A program made the position numbers and the translations under genes. A DNA stretch of 64,000 nt, from contig JADLCT010000059.1 of the NCBI GenBank assembly GCA_020847045.1, positions 62,001-126,000 of the forward strand, in the 5' to 3' direction. Shown piece by piece: positions 34,329 to 42,872 of the stretch. The DNA is from Bryobacterales bacterium. Lineage in GTDB: Bacteria > Acidobacteriota > Terriglobia > Bryobacterales > Bryobacteraceae. The notes beneath the pieces were generated by a model. That model was not told the DNA's origin. It saw only the letters and a list, made by a program, of their open reading frames with translations, and searched no databases. Within the stretch, counting starts at the first letter, position 1; every line of letters starts with the position of its first letter.

Positions 34329-35366
34329 TCAGCGTTCCTCCGCGTCTTTCCCTAAGCCGGAAAGACGGAACCGCCACAGCGGTTTGAGATATCGGGAAAG
34401 TGTCGGCAGCGGGCAGTCTTCTTCCTTAACTTCTTCGGTCACCGCCGCCGCGGTTCCAGCTCCATTGCTTGCGGCATGGGCCGAACCGTTTCGTACGGCT
34501 GCCGGGCCGTTCATAGACGCCTGTGGCGCCAGCCGCGTATCCGCCGCCGGGCGTGGCGTGTACTTAATGTGCAGGTCCCGCAGGCTCTCTTCCACCTGCC
34601 GCTCGGCCACCTCGCGCTGGTCGCTGGCAAAGGCGGTCAGAAGAGAGTTGTCGCAAATCACGTTGATCAACCGGGGGATGCCGCCCGAGGCGCTGGCAAT
34701 CAGTTCAACGGCCTCTGGCGTGAAGGGCGGCTTCGTGTCGCCGCATTTTTGCCAGCGGTATTGGATGTAGGCGTCCACCTCGCGCACCGTGAGCGGGAAC
34801 AGCTCGTGGCGGGAGGCCACCAGTTGTTTCAGTGGACGCATCCGGTGCTCGTCGAGTATGCCGGACAGCTCGTCCTGTCCGGTGAGGATGATCTGCACGA
34901 GCTTTTCCTTGTCCGTCTCCATCTTCATCAGCAGCCGCAGCTCGTCCAGCCCCTCGGCGTTCAGGCACTGCGCGTCATCGACAATCAATAGGGCCGCTTT
35001 GCCCTCGGCGTGCAGACTCAGCAGCAACTGATTGAATCGGGCCAGGCACTGGGCCTTGGTGAAGTTTTCGCTCTGGATGCCAAAGTCGCGCAGGATCTCC
35101 TGCAGCAGCTCAAGCGGCGACAACGAGGGGTTCAGCACCAGGCTGACTTGGACCAGGTTCTGCGGCAGGCTGCTCACCAGCAGGCGCACCAGCGAGGTCT
35201 TCCCCGTGCCGGCGTCCCCGGTCAACACACACAGGCCCTTCTGCGATACCACCGAATGCAGCAGCCCGGCGGCCACGTTGCGGTGGGCCGGCGTGAAGTA
35301 GATGAACTCGGGGTCGGGCGTGAGGCCGAAGGGCGCCCGCCGCAGACCGAAGTAATTAAGGTACAT
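34329..35366 (-). CDS. ExeA/GspA-type AAA ATPase of an EPS locus
   Basis: The 345-residue protein starts with YFGLRRAPFGLTPDPEFIY, the hallmark of ExeA-like secretion ATPases. Walker A is GDAGTGKTS (50-58) and Walker B LLIVDDAQ (about 128). There is a sensor-like QIILTGQDEL and a helical C-terminal ATPase lid to about 270, then a low-complexity Ala/Asn tail. The same gene order (Wzz, tyrosine kinase, this ATPase) is known from XrtA/PEP-CTERM exopolysaccharide loci. Its exact role there is unclear. Confidence 0.85.
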   Translation of the reverse strand: MYLNYFGLRRAPFGLTPDPEFIYFTPAHRNVAAGLLHSVVSQKGLCVLTGDAGTGKTSLVRLLVSSLPQNLVQVSLVLNPSLSPLELLQEILRDFGIQSENFTKAQCLARFNQLLLSLHAEGKAALLIVDDAQCLNAEGLDELRLLMKMETDKEKLVQIILTGQDELSGILDEHRMRPLKQLVASRHELFPLTVREVDAYIQYRWQKCGDTKPPFTPEAVELIASASGGIPRLINVICDNSLLTAFASDQREVAERQVEESLRDLHIKYTPRPAADTRLAPQASMNGPAAVRNGSAHAASNGAGTAAAVTEEVKEEDCPLPTLSRYLKPLWRFRLSGLGKDAEER

Positions 35367-35372
35367 GATGAA

Positions 35373-36974
35373 TTAGCGCGCGCCTCCGATGGCGGAGACA
35401 CAAAGCCGTACCGCGTGAGTTACGATCGAAGTTAGTCCGGTTTGTAACATCCCCTTCAGATTGGCGACAAAACGCCGCCTTCTGCTCTCATGCATCCCGC
35501 TGATGTGAGGAATGCGGCCGAAGACGCTCACATCCTCGGGCAACTCCCATTCGCCCAGCAGCCGGTTGGCGCGGAACTGCCGGACGAATACCGTCGCGGC
35601 GGCGGCCATGAAGACCAGGAACGCGCCGAGCGTGACATACAGGCCGCGCTTGGGGCCGATCGGCCGCGTGGGCACCTCGGCCGGCGATGAAATCGTGAAG
35701 CGTTCGGCTTTCTGGCGGCGTTCCATGTTGGACGCCATATCGGCCGCGAAAATCTTGTCCAAAACCTGCATGTAGTTGTTCCGCGAGATGTCGTAGTCGC
35801 GCGTGATGGCCGCCAGTTCCTGCTCGCGGATGGGCAGCGTCGAGAGCCGGCCCTGGACCGAGCCCGTCTCACCGGCCAACTGCTTGTACTGCGAGCGCAA
35901 CTGGGACACCGATTTGTCGATGGCGGCGATCTGGGCCTCCAGCACGGCCACCGACTGCATGCCCGTCACGTTCGCCATGGGTTTGGCGCCGGGAATCGCG
36001 GGCAAAGGGGGATTCTCCATGGCCCGCACCTTGTTCAGTGTGGCCCGCAGCGCCTGCACCTTCGGGTGCGCTTCCTTATAATGCTTCAGCAATTCCTGGA
36101 GCTGCAGCTCCAGGTCACGCGAAGCCACGCGCGTCTCGGCCGGTTCGGCGCCGGGGAGATCCTCCTGCGGCTTGGCCGAGGCCGACATCGATTTGGTGAA
36201 GCTCAACATGCTCTCCAGCGAGGCGCGGTTGGAAAACTGCCGGCTGATCTCGTCCTGGATCCGCTGCATCTCCATGCGGGACTGGTCCACGCTGCGCAGC
36301 AGCACCGACTCCTGTTGGGGCAGCGCTCCGTTGTGCGACAGCTTGTAGGCGCTCAGCTTGGCTTCCTGCGCCTCCAGGCGGACGCGCGCCCGCTCCAGCT
36401 CCTCGCGCATGAAACTCGACGTGCCCTCGGCCAGCGACTCTCGGGCGCTTAACGTCCCGTCGATCAGCAGCGCGCCGACACGGTTCACCACGGCCGCCGC
36501 CGCCGTGGGATCGGTATTCTTAAACGACAGCCGGAAAGCGCCCTGACTCTCCTGCGAAAAACCTTTGTGAGGCTCCAGCACCAGGTTCTGGCGCATCAGG
36601 GTGATCACGTCGGGCTTGGCCATCTCCTCCCGCTCACGCTTGTAAAGATTGAATTCGTGAATCAGCGCCCAGGTGCGGTCCGGTGTTAACGTGCTTTCCA
36701 TGATCGTCGCCATGCGGTCGGCGATGCCCGCGTTCACCGTGGTCGTGACGAAGCGCTCGGGAATCTTCTGGGAATCGATCAGAATCAGCAGGTCCGCCTC
36801 ATACACCGAGGGGATTCGCGACACCAGCAGAGCCGTCAGCAGCGCGCCCGCCAGCGTGATGCCGGCAATCGCGGGGGCTCCTCGAAAGAAGGTGTACACG
36901 ATCGTGAGCGGGTGAATCGACAGGATGGGCGATTTCTTCTGGCTTTGCTTCGGGGAAGTCGTTCTCTGTGCCAC
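35373..36974 (-). CDS. Wzz-type chain-length determinant protein
   Basis: The start is placed at GTG 36974 because AAAGGAAT lies upstream; the frame is open to a TTG at 37022, which has none. The product is about 533 residues. Transmembrane helices lie at about 35-57 (IAGITLAGALLTALLV) and about 440-465 (GLYVTLGAFLVFMAAAATVFV). Between them lies a long periplasmic coiled-coil (about 170-400), with the Pro-rich FTISSPAEVPTRPIGPKRG before the second helix. This is the XrtA-type Wzz architecture. It would work with the BY-kinase. Confidence 0.88.
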   Translation of the reverse strand: MAQRTTSPKQSQKKSPILSIHPLTIVYTFFRGAPAIAGITLAGALLTALLVSRIPSVYEADLLILIDSQKIPERFVTTTVNAGIADRMATIMESTLTPDRTWALIHEFNLYKREREEMAKPDVITLMRQNLVLEPHKGFSQESQGAFRLSFKNTDPTAAAAVVNRVGALLIDGTLSARESLAEGTSSFMREELERARVRLEAQEAKLSAYKLSHNGALPQQESVLLRSVDQSRMEMQRIQDEISRQFSNRASLESMLSFTKSMSASAKPQEDLPGAEPAETRVASRDLELQLQELLKHYKEAHPKVQALRATLNKVRAMENPPLPAIPGAKPMANVTGMQSVAVLEAQIAAIDKSVSQLRSQYKQLAGETGSVQGRLSTLPIREQELAAITRDYDISRNNYMQVLDKIFAADMASNMERRQKAERFTISSPAEVPTRPIGPKRGLYVTLGAFLVFMAAAATVFVRQFRANRLLGEWELPEDVSVFGRIPHISGMHESRRRRFVANLKGMLQTGLTSIVTHAVRLCVSAIGGAR

Positions 36975-37393
36975 TAGGCCATTCCTTTGTGCATGCGGCG
37001 TGCCAACAAATTGTTGATGCAATCATTGGCCTTAGCCGGTCTTAGGGGTACGGGAAGGTGAATTGTGGGGATTTCCTGCCCAAAGTGGAGCATCCGCTTC
37101 TGATCATCGCCGCTGGCTCCCCAGCAATTCCACCCCACCGAAGAACTGGGTGGTCTAGTACCGATATGGTCCTAAAAGGCCGCTCCGCAGCCCTTCCAAT
37201 GGCCGGAAAGCCCTGTATTCTGTGGTAACGTGAATGTGTTGCTTGGGTTGTACGTGCCCGGAGGTGGGACTGTTCTCGTCGTTCCCTGATGAGCCCCGCA
37301 ATCGGTCCCAGGATGGCCCCTCCGCTTTGCTGGCGGTCCGGTTTCCTACTAGCAATTGCATTTCCGTCCGGAATTCGCCATTCAAGAGGAAAT
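36975..37393. other. Divergent intergenic region between the Wzz and LuxR-type genes
   Basis: No gene is seen here. The stretch holds a full-match sigma54 element on the minus strand (36990-37006). An imperfect inverted repeat TAGTACC-GATAT-GGTCCTA (about 37157-37175) lies about 150 bp upstream of it. The ribosome binding site (GAGGAAA) of the plus-strand regulator at 37394 closes the region. Confidence 0.5.
36990..37006 (-). promoter_or_regulatory. Sigma54-type -24/-12 element before the Wzz gene
   Basis: The minus strand reads TTGGCACGCCGCATGCA: full TGGCAC and ATGCA at the right spacing. The predicted transcript start (about 36979) falls only 5 nt before GTG 36974, so either translation is nearly leaderless or another start or promoter is used. 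Confidence 0.55.
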
Positions 37394-38062
37394 ATGGCAA
37401 ATCAAGGGCAAGGTGGGGTTCTCATTCTCGGTCCCGGTCTGGATGACGGGTTTCTGGAACGGGCGCAACAGGCTGGCGCGCATTGCTTTATCCTGGCGGG
37501 GCAGTCACTGGATCACTGTCTGGAGGTTTGCGAGGGCGCCCAGGTTGGCATCCTGCTGGTGGGCGAGGAGATGCTGCCGAGCGACGATTCGCGCGGCATG
37601 CAGCACTGGCTGCGGTTAAGGACCTTCCGGCTGGTGGTTGTCGTAAGCGATCACAAGCCGATGAACAGCCAGGAATTGTTCCAACGCTCCCGTTGCGCGG
37701 GCGTGGTCCGGGCCGGTACCGTGGCCAGCGAGTTGGGCCGGATGTTCGACACCGTGCTCGGTGGGGAGTACTGGTTGCCTCGCAGCGTGCTGGCGCGGGC
37801 GATTGATGAGTTGCTCCGCGAACGCGAGGACGGCCTCACCAAGCGGGAACGCGACGTGCTGCGTCTAGTTAGGCTCGGCAAGCCAAATCGCGAAATTGCG
37901 GAGATGTTATTCATATCGAAAGAGACGGTACGTTGGCATCTGCGCAGTATTTATTCTAAGGTTGGTTACTTAAATCGGACTCAATTAGAAAACCTAGGAC
38001 GCAAGACCGTATCCTCGGAAAACAGCCCCAAAAGGGTGCAGCCGGCCAGTTCGAAGCAGTGA
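37394..38062 (+). CDS. LuxR-type regulator with degenerate receiver domain
   Basis: ATG 37394 has GAGGAAA upstream and gives 222 residues. Residues 1-125 look like a receiver fold, but the phospho-acceptor position is Gly (ILLVGEEML, G57) and the acidic pair after beta-1 is missing (LILGPG). Residues about 150-215 are a LuxR/GerE helix-turn-helix (LTKRERDVLRLVRLGKPNREIAEMLF, SKETVRWHLRSIY). It probably binds DNA without phosphorylation control. It stands first in the plus-strand regulator trio, divergent from the Wzz operon. Confidence 0.8.
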   Translation: MANQGQGGVLILGPGLDDGFLERAQQAGAHCFILAGQSLDHCLEVCEGAQVGILLVGEEMLPSDDSRGMQHWLRLRTFRLVVVVSDHKPMNSQELFQRSRCAGVVRAGTVASELGRMFDTVLGGEYWLPRSVLARAIDELLREREDGLTKRERDVLRLVRLGKPNREIAEMLFISKETVRWHLRSIYSKVGYLNRTQLENLGRKTVSSENSPKRVQPASSKQ

Positions 38063-38111
38063 TTCCGGTATCCGCCACGATTCCTCATTTTTAGTAGTAA
38101 GGTCCTCCTTC

Positions 38112-38154
38112 TTAGTACTCACATACCGGTAACCCCCTCACGCATAAGTACTAA
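38112..38154. promoter_or_regulatory. Nested palindromes, candidate operator
   Basis: TTAGTACT (38112-38119) and AGTACTAA (38147-38154) form a perfect 8-bp inverted repeat enclosing the palindrome TACCGGTA (38124-38131). It lies 120 bp before the sensor-like gene and 50 bp after the LuxR-type gene. A binding site for one of the three regulators is a reasonable guess. Confidence 0.4.
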
Positions 38155-38273
38155 TGAGTCAGGGGAGTGTAAAAACCCCCCTTGCTCGAAGTCACACAGT
38201 AGGGGAAACTTTCCCTATACCGAGTTGCTTCGCAGAGGGACCCTGCCATCGAGCAACCGGGCCAAGAAATCGG

Positions 38274-39512
38274 ATGGGTATGCTGTCTATTCTTGTCTTC
38301 ACGCAAGACGGAGGAACTCGCGAACTGTGCAACCGCATTGCGGGACGCCGTCGCGACGTCACACTTGTTGAAAATCCTCAAAATTGGACCTTGTCGCCCT
38401 CCGATCATGTGATTTGGGATTCCGAGTCGGTGGAAGAGATGCCGGCCGTGCTGGCGGAGCTGGACCGCTCGCGCCTGGCGGTGCTGCGGGGCGCGGACGC
38501 GCCCGAGCATTCCGCACAAGGGTTTACGGTGCCCCGACCGCTGGCCGAATCGCTGTTGGAGTTCATCATTGTGCAGTGGGCGGCCCGCCACAAAGGCGCG
38601 GCGGATGCCCGCCTCGCCTCGGACCGCGAGATTCTCGAACGGGTGTTGCGGTTCGGCGAGCATGTGCAGGCGCTGGACGTGGCCGAAACCGATTCGATGA
38701 TGCGGATCGCGTATGAATACGCCGCCCCGCTGGCGGTGGCTTCCGGCTATTGCGCCCTGCTGCATGAAGCCGGACGGCATTCGCTCGATGTGGCGCAGCA
38801 GCGGATTGTGGCGCAGTTGGAGCAGGGCGTCCGGAAGATGTTGCGGATGTCGCTGGCGATGTTCAATCTCGGCCTGGACCGGTCGCGTGGAGGCGTGAAC
38901 GACCGGCAGTCGGCGATGGAAGATTGCCTGGAAAGAAGTCTCTCGTTTGTGCGAAGAGCCGCGGAGGAGCGGCAAATCGCGTTGACCTCGTTGGTGGAAC
39001 CGGCTGACCGGCCGGTCTACGTCGGGGAGATGGAGATGGATTACGCATTGGAGGCGGTTCTCGACAGCGCCCTCCGGTGCAGCAGCCCGAAAGGGCGCGT
39101 GGCTGTGAAGGCGTATCCGGTTCTGGTCGCGTTGGGAGACGCGGCGCGGGCCGGAGAACGCTGCGAGGTGGCCGATGGTGTGGCCGAAGCCGATGGCTTC
39201 CGGATCGACATTGCCTATGAGGGCCGTGCTTTCCGGACGCCGGAGCCTTCGCCAGGACTATTGGGAGCCGGCGCGCCGGCGGGGCCTGAGTTCGACGGGG
39301 AGTTCGGACTCAATCTCGCTGGACGGATCGTGGGCCTGTATGGCGGCCGTATCGATGCCCGCGCCAACGGCGAGGCCAACCTCATCAGCATTGTTGTACC
39401 CGGTTCTTACCGGGCTGCCGGGACGAACAGCTTACTGGAGGAGTCCTCGTTTGATTTTCAAACGGGGCTTGCGCTCTGCCCTGCAGACGCGGAAAGCGGT
39501 CCAACAAATTGA
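38274..39512 (+). CDS. Histidine-kinase-like protein lacking the phospho-acceptor His
   Basis: I place the start at ATG 38274 (412 residues; 38280 is also possible). Residues 1-110 look like a degenerate receiver (SILVFTQDGGTRELC...VPRPLAESLLEFI). At about 143-160 the H-box equivalent reads RIAYEYAAPLAVASGYCALL, aligned to the usual SHEIRxPLNxIxGY, so His is replaced by Tyr (Y147). The ATPase half is also weak: the N-box is VLDSALRCSSP (Asp for Asn), and a G-box-like NLAGRIVGLYGGRI precedes the end. It probably senses or scaffolds without acting as a normal kinase. It lies directly upstream of the sigma54 activator. Confidence 0.72.
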   Translation: MGMLSILVFTQDGGTRELCNRIAGRRRDVTLVENPQNWTLSPSDHVIWDSESVEEMPAVLAELDRSRLAVLRGADAPEHSAQGFTVPRPLAESLLEFIIVQWAARHKGAADARLASDREILERVLRFGEHVQALDVAETDSMMRIAYEYAAPLAVASGYCALLHEAGRHSLDVAQQRIVAQLEQGVRKMLRMSLAMFNLGLDRSRGGVNDRQSAMEDCLERSLSFVRRAAEERQIALTSLVEPADRPVYVGEMEMDYALEAVLDSALRCSSPKGRVAVKAYPVLVALGDAARAGERCEVADGVAEADGFRIDIAYEGRAFRTPEPSPGLLGAGAPAGPEFDGEFGLNLAGRIVGLYGGRIDARANGEANLISIVVPGSYRAAGTNSLLEESSFDFQTGLALCPADAESGPTN

Positions 39513-39523
39513 GGGAAAAAATA

Positions 39524-41131
39524 ATGGCTCAGAAGAACGGAGAAGCTTGCATCCTTCTCGTCGACCGGAAGGCGGAACTCAGAAACTACTTGCAGGTTGC
39601 CCTGCAGCGTCTGACGTGCAAGATCGTCACGGTGGAGTCGCCGGAGCAGGGTCTGATGTATGCGCAGCAAACCAGCTCCGTGGCGGCCGTGCTGCTGCAC
39701 CATCCTTTTCTCCGCGATGAGGATTTGACGGCGATCTCGCGGTTCCATGCCTCCTGTCCGGGCTTGCAAGTGATTGTTCTGGCCGGCTCGGCCTCGACGC
39801 AGATGATCACGGCCGCCGTGCGCGCCGGCGCGGCCGAGGTGCTGACCCAGCCCTTCCAGCCGGTGGAGTTGAACACGGTGCTGGAGAACGCCGTGCACGC
39901 CATGCGGCCGCAAACGCACGATGGCCGGGTGGCGAACGCCACGCGGCAGACGGGTGATACGGTGCTTTCCGGCTGGATGGCCCGCAACGAGGCGTTTCTC
40001 AGCGCCGTGGCCGCCTCCGACGCGCCGGTTCTGATTCAGGGCGAAACCGGCGTCGGCAAGGAGGTGGTGGCCCGCTACCTGCACACGATGTCGGGCCGGA
40101 GCGCCGAACCCTTCCACAAATTGAACTGCGCGGCGCTGCCGAGCGAACTCGTGGAAAGCGAGCTGTTCGGCTATGAGAAGGGCGCATTCACCGGCGCGTT
40201 CAAGGCCAAACCCGGCAAGTTCGAGGTGGCCGACATGGGTACGCTGATGCTGGACGAAATCGGCGACATGGACTTCCATCTGCAAGCCAAACTGCTCCAG
40301 GTTCTGCAGGACCAGAGCTTCGAGCGGCTGGGCGGTTCGGGCATGCAGAAGGTGGATGTGCGCGTGATCGCCGCCACGCACTGCGATCTGCTGCAGTCGA
40401 TCGCCCGGAGCCGCTTTCGCCAGGATCTCTACTACCGTCTGAACGTGATCACCATCCGCGTGCCCGCTCTGCGGGACCGCAAGGATGAGATTCTTGGTCT
40501 GGCCCAGGCCTTCCTCCGCCGCCATGCGCGCGACGCCTCGGACATCCCCGTGATTCCCGCCGCGCTCGGACAGGCCATGCTGGAATACTCCTGGCCCGGC
40601 AACGTGCGCGAGTTGGAGAACTTTATGCGCCGCTACCTGGTGCTTCGCAGCCCGCAACTGGCGCTGCAGGAGTTGCGCCACCTGAACGCGGACACCATGC
40701 CGCAATACGCCGCGCCCGAACCGCATGTGGAGACGTTGGCGCCGGCCGCTGCTTCCGCCGCGGCTCAGCCCGCTGTCATGCCAGCCGTCTCGCCCGCAGC
40801 CATGCCCACAGCCGTGCTCGCCGCCCCGGCTGCCGCCGCCACGGCCCCTGCCGCCGTCGAAGTCCCCGGCCAGCAGACGTTGCTGCAACGCCTGAACGCC
40901 GAGCAGCGGCAGATGGAAGCCAACGTCATTCTGAACGCGCTGAACCGGACGCGCTGGAACCGCAAACAGGCTGCCGTTCTGCTGGGCACCGAGTACAAGG
41001 CGCTGCTCTACCGGATGCGCAAACTTGGCATCGATTCCGCCGAAGCCGAAGCCACCGCCTCGAACACCGACCTGGACATGCAGAGTCCGTCCACCGTGGA
41101 GACGCCGCCGCGCCTTGTGGCCACGGCATAG
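39524..41131 (+). CDS. Sigma54-dependent activator with degenerate receiver
   Basis: ATG 39524 has GAGGGA upstream and gives 535 residues. The receiver-like part (8-125) has His at the phospho-Asp position (AVLLHHPF, H59), Ala for the conserved Thr/Ser (VLAGSAS), and Gln for Lys (LTQPF, Q109). The AAA+ domain is intact: Walker A GETGVGKE (173-180), GAFTGA (220-225), Walker B TLMLDEIGD and an R-finger region RFRQDLYYRLN. An Ala/Pro-rich linker (about 410-455) leads to a Fis-type helix-turn-helix (NRTRWNRKQAAVLLGTEYKALLYRM). It should activate sigma54 promoters by a phosphorylation-independent route and is the best candidate for the -24/-12 sites in this window. Confidence 0.88.
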   Translation: MAQKNGEACILLVDRKAELRNYLQVALQRLTCKIVTVESPEQGLMYAQQTSSVAAVLLHHPFLRDEDLTAISRFHASCPGLQVIVLAGSASTQMITAAVRAGAAEVLTQPFQPVELNTVLENAVHAMRPQTHDGRVANATRQTGDTVLSGWMARNEAFLSAVAASDAPVLIQGETGVGKEVVARYLHTMSGRSAEPFHKLNCAALPSELVESELFGYEKGAFTGAFKAKPGKFEVADMGTLMLDEIGDMDFHLQAKLLQVLQDQSFERLGGSGMQKVDVRVIAATHCDLLQSIARSRFRQDLYYRLNVITIRVPALRDRKDEILGLAQAFLRRHARDASDIPVIPAALGQAMLEYSWPGNVRELENFMRRYLVLRSPQLALQELRHLNADTMPQYAAPEPHVETLAPAAASAAAQPAVMPAVSPAAMPTAVLAAPAAAATAPAAVEVPGQQTLLQRLNAEQRQMEANVILNALNRTRWNRKQAAVLLGTEYKALLYRMRKLGIDSAEAEATASNTDLDMQSPSTVETPPRLVATA

Positions 41132-41158
41132 CGCCTCTCCACGGTCCCCGATACAACA

Positions 41159-41207
41159 ACCGCCTGCTTTCCGGAGCTTGTTCCGGCGAGCAGGCGGTTT
41201 CGTCTTA
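41159..41207 (+). terminator. Intrinsic terminator after the sigma54 activator gene
   Basis: ACCGCCTGCT (41159-41168) and AGCAGGCGGT (41189-41198) form a perfect 10-bp stem. An inner CCGGA/TCCGG stem extends it, and TTCGTCTT follows. It lies 28 bp after the stop codon. Confidence 0.85.
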
Positions 41208-41248
41208 TGAATGATGTTGGCCCGGTGTGTTTCGGGAAGGCGCCGAAC

Positions 41249-41647
41249 TCAGGCGGACGTCAGATGGCGTGGCCCCGTCGGCACCAGGTCGAATTCATCG
41301 ATGCTGATGACGAACACCGGGCGGGGCGCCACCGGCTGGTTCGCTTCACTGGCCGCGAAGCGGACGATCGTGCCGCGGAACCGCAGCAGGAGTCCGAGGA
41401 CCTCCGGCAACTCGAGTTCGCCGCCGACACTTTCGCCTACGTTCATGCCACATTTCAAGGCTTCCGCGGCGGGAACGCCGATCTCGAAGCTGTTCAGCCA
41501 GACCGTTCTGGACCGGATCTCGGCGCGGGGAGGCTTGACAGCGCTCAAGGTGATGGGGAAGCAGAGTTGAAACTGACGGTTGCCGCGCGGCTCCCCGGCC
41601 ATGCCCGGCAGTGGAAGTGCGCTCCGCTCTGGAAGTGGTGATTTCAA
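41249..41647 (-). CDS. PilZ-like domain protein, divergent
   Basis: No ATG fits the whole domain. TTG 41647, with AAGGA seven bases upstream, gives 132 residues; ATG 41602 would shorten it. The body reads like a PilZ beta-barrel: NRQFQLCFPITLSA, a WLNSFEIGVPAAEAL turn, VGGELELPEVLGLLLRFRGTIVRF and a final VFVISIDEF strand. The c-di-GMP motifs are degenerate (RGNR for RxxxR, NSFEIG for D/NxSxxG). It might be a ligand-independent accessory of EPS regulation. It sits 35 bp downstream of the DegT gene on the same strand. Confidence 0.5.
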   Translation of the reverse strand: MKSPLPERSALPLPGMAGEPRGNRQFQLCFPITLSAVKPPRAEIRSRTVWLNSFEIGVPAAEALKCGMNVGESVGGELELPEVLGLLLRFRGTIVRFAASEANQPVAPRPVFVISIDEFDLVPTGPRHLTSA

Positions 41648-41682
41648 GGCTCGATCCTTGCAGATGGTGAATACCGGCCCGG

Positions 41683-42870
41683 TTACGGATGGACGCAGGC
41701 GCACGCCAGGCGGATGGCCTCGCTCACGCGGTGCATCTCTTCGATCGAGATCTGGTCGTACAGCGGCAGAATCACGGCGGTGTCCTGCGCGCGTTCGCTT
41801 TCGGCCAGCGGATTGCCGCCGCCGGGGCGTTCGGCCGCGCGCCAGGGTTCGGTCTGGTAGGCCGGTTCCCGATGGCTGCACATGATGCCGCGGCGCGTCG
41901 AGACGCCCTGGTCCAGCAGTGTCTGCATGGCGGAGATCTGGTCCAGGCCCTCCGGCAGACGCACGCAGAAGCTCTGCCAGTTGGAGCGCGCCCATTCGGG
42001 CTCGGCGGGCAAAACCAGTCCCTCGATGTTTGAGAGCAGCTCCCGGTATTGAGCGGCCAGTTGCCGCCGCCGGGCAACCAATCCCGGCAGACGGCCGAGT
42101 TGAATACGGCCAATGGCGGCCTGCACGTCGGTCATGCGGTAGTTGAAGCCCAGTTCCGGGTACTGCTCCATGAGCACCTTCGACGAGCTGTGGCGCACGG
42201 TGTCCTGAATCGACATCGAGTGTTGCCGCCACAGCCGGAACTTCCGGTCATATTCCGGATTGGCCGTCGTCAACATGCCGCCGTCGCCCGTGGTGAGCAC
42301 CTTACGCGGATGGAAGGAGAAGCAGGCGATGTCGCCATGCGGGCGGCCAATGCGCTGCCACTCGCCGTTCCACAGAATTTCGCTGCCGGCCGCGCAGGCT
42401 GCGTCCTCGACCAGTGCGATGCCGTGTGCGCGGGCGATGGCGGCGAGCTTCGCCATGTCGCACGGCATGCCCACCTGGTGGACGCAGAGAATCGCGCGCG
42501 TCCGCGGCGTGATGGCACGTTCCACCTCATTTGGCGAAATGTTAAAGGTGTCCGCATCAATATCGGCGAACACGGGAACCGCGCCGCAATAGCGCACGGC
42601 GTTCGCCGTGGCGATGAACGAGTGGCTGACGGTGATCACCTCGTCGCCTTCGCCCACGCCCACGGCCCGCAGGGCCAGGTGCAGCGCCGTGGTGCAGTTG
42701 GAGACGGCCGTGGCGAACGGCGCTCCGGTGAACTCCGCAAACTCGCGCTCGAAGGCGGCCACCTCGGGGCCCTGCGTCACCCAGCCGGAGAGAATCACGC
42801 GGCGGACCGCTTCGGCCTCTTCCTCGCCAAGCACCGGCTTGGCCACGGGAATCATGTTCTGCTGTGGCAT
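41683..42870 (-). CDS. DegT/DnrJ/EryC1-type sugar aminotransferase
   Basis: ATG 42870 (395 residues) is preceded by GGGAGG and lies three bases after the epimerase stop. PLP-fold landmarks are NCTTALHLALRAVGVGEGDEV, LVEDAACAAGSEILW and the Schiff-base lysine in CFSFHPRKVLTTGDGG. Members transfer an amino group from glutamate to a keto-sugar nucleotide (for example 3- or 4-keto UDP- or dTDP-hexoses). The neighbouring epimerase and acyltransferase point to an amino-sugar branch of the EPS precursor pathway. This is the second such enzyme in the cluster. Confidence 0.88.
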   Translation of the reverse strand: MPQQNMIPVAKPVLGEEEAEAVRRVILSGWVTQGPEVAAFEREFAEFTGAPFATAVSNCTTALHLALRAVGVGEGDEVITVSHSFIATANAVRYCGAVPVFADIDADTFNISPNEVERAITPRTRAILCVHQVGMPCDMAKLAAIARAHGIALVEDAACAAGSEILWNGEWQRIGRPHGDIACFSFHPRKVLTTGDGGMLTTANPEYDRKFRLWRQHSMSIQDTVRHSSSKVLMEQYPELGFNYRMTDVQAAIGRIQLGRLPGLVARRRQLAAQYRELLSNIEGLVLPAEPEWARSNWQSFCVRLPEGLDQISAMQTLLDQGVSTRRGIMCSHREPAYQTEPWRAAERPGGGNPLAESERAQDTAVILPLYDQISIEEMHRVSEAIRLACACVHP

Positions 42871-42872
42871 GA

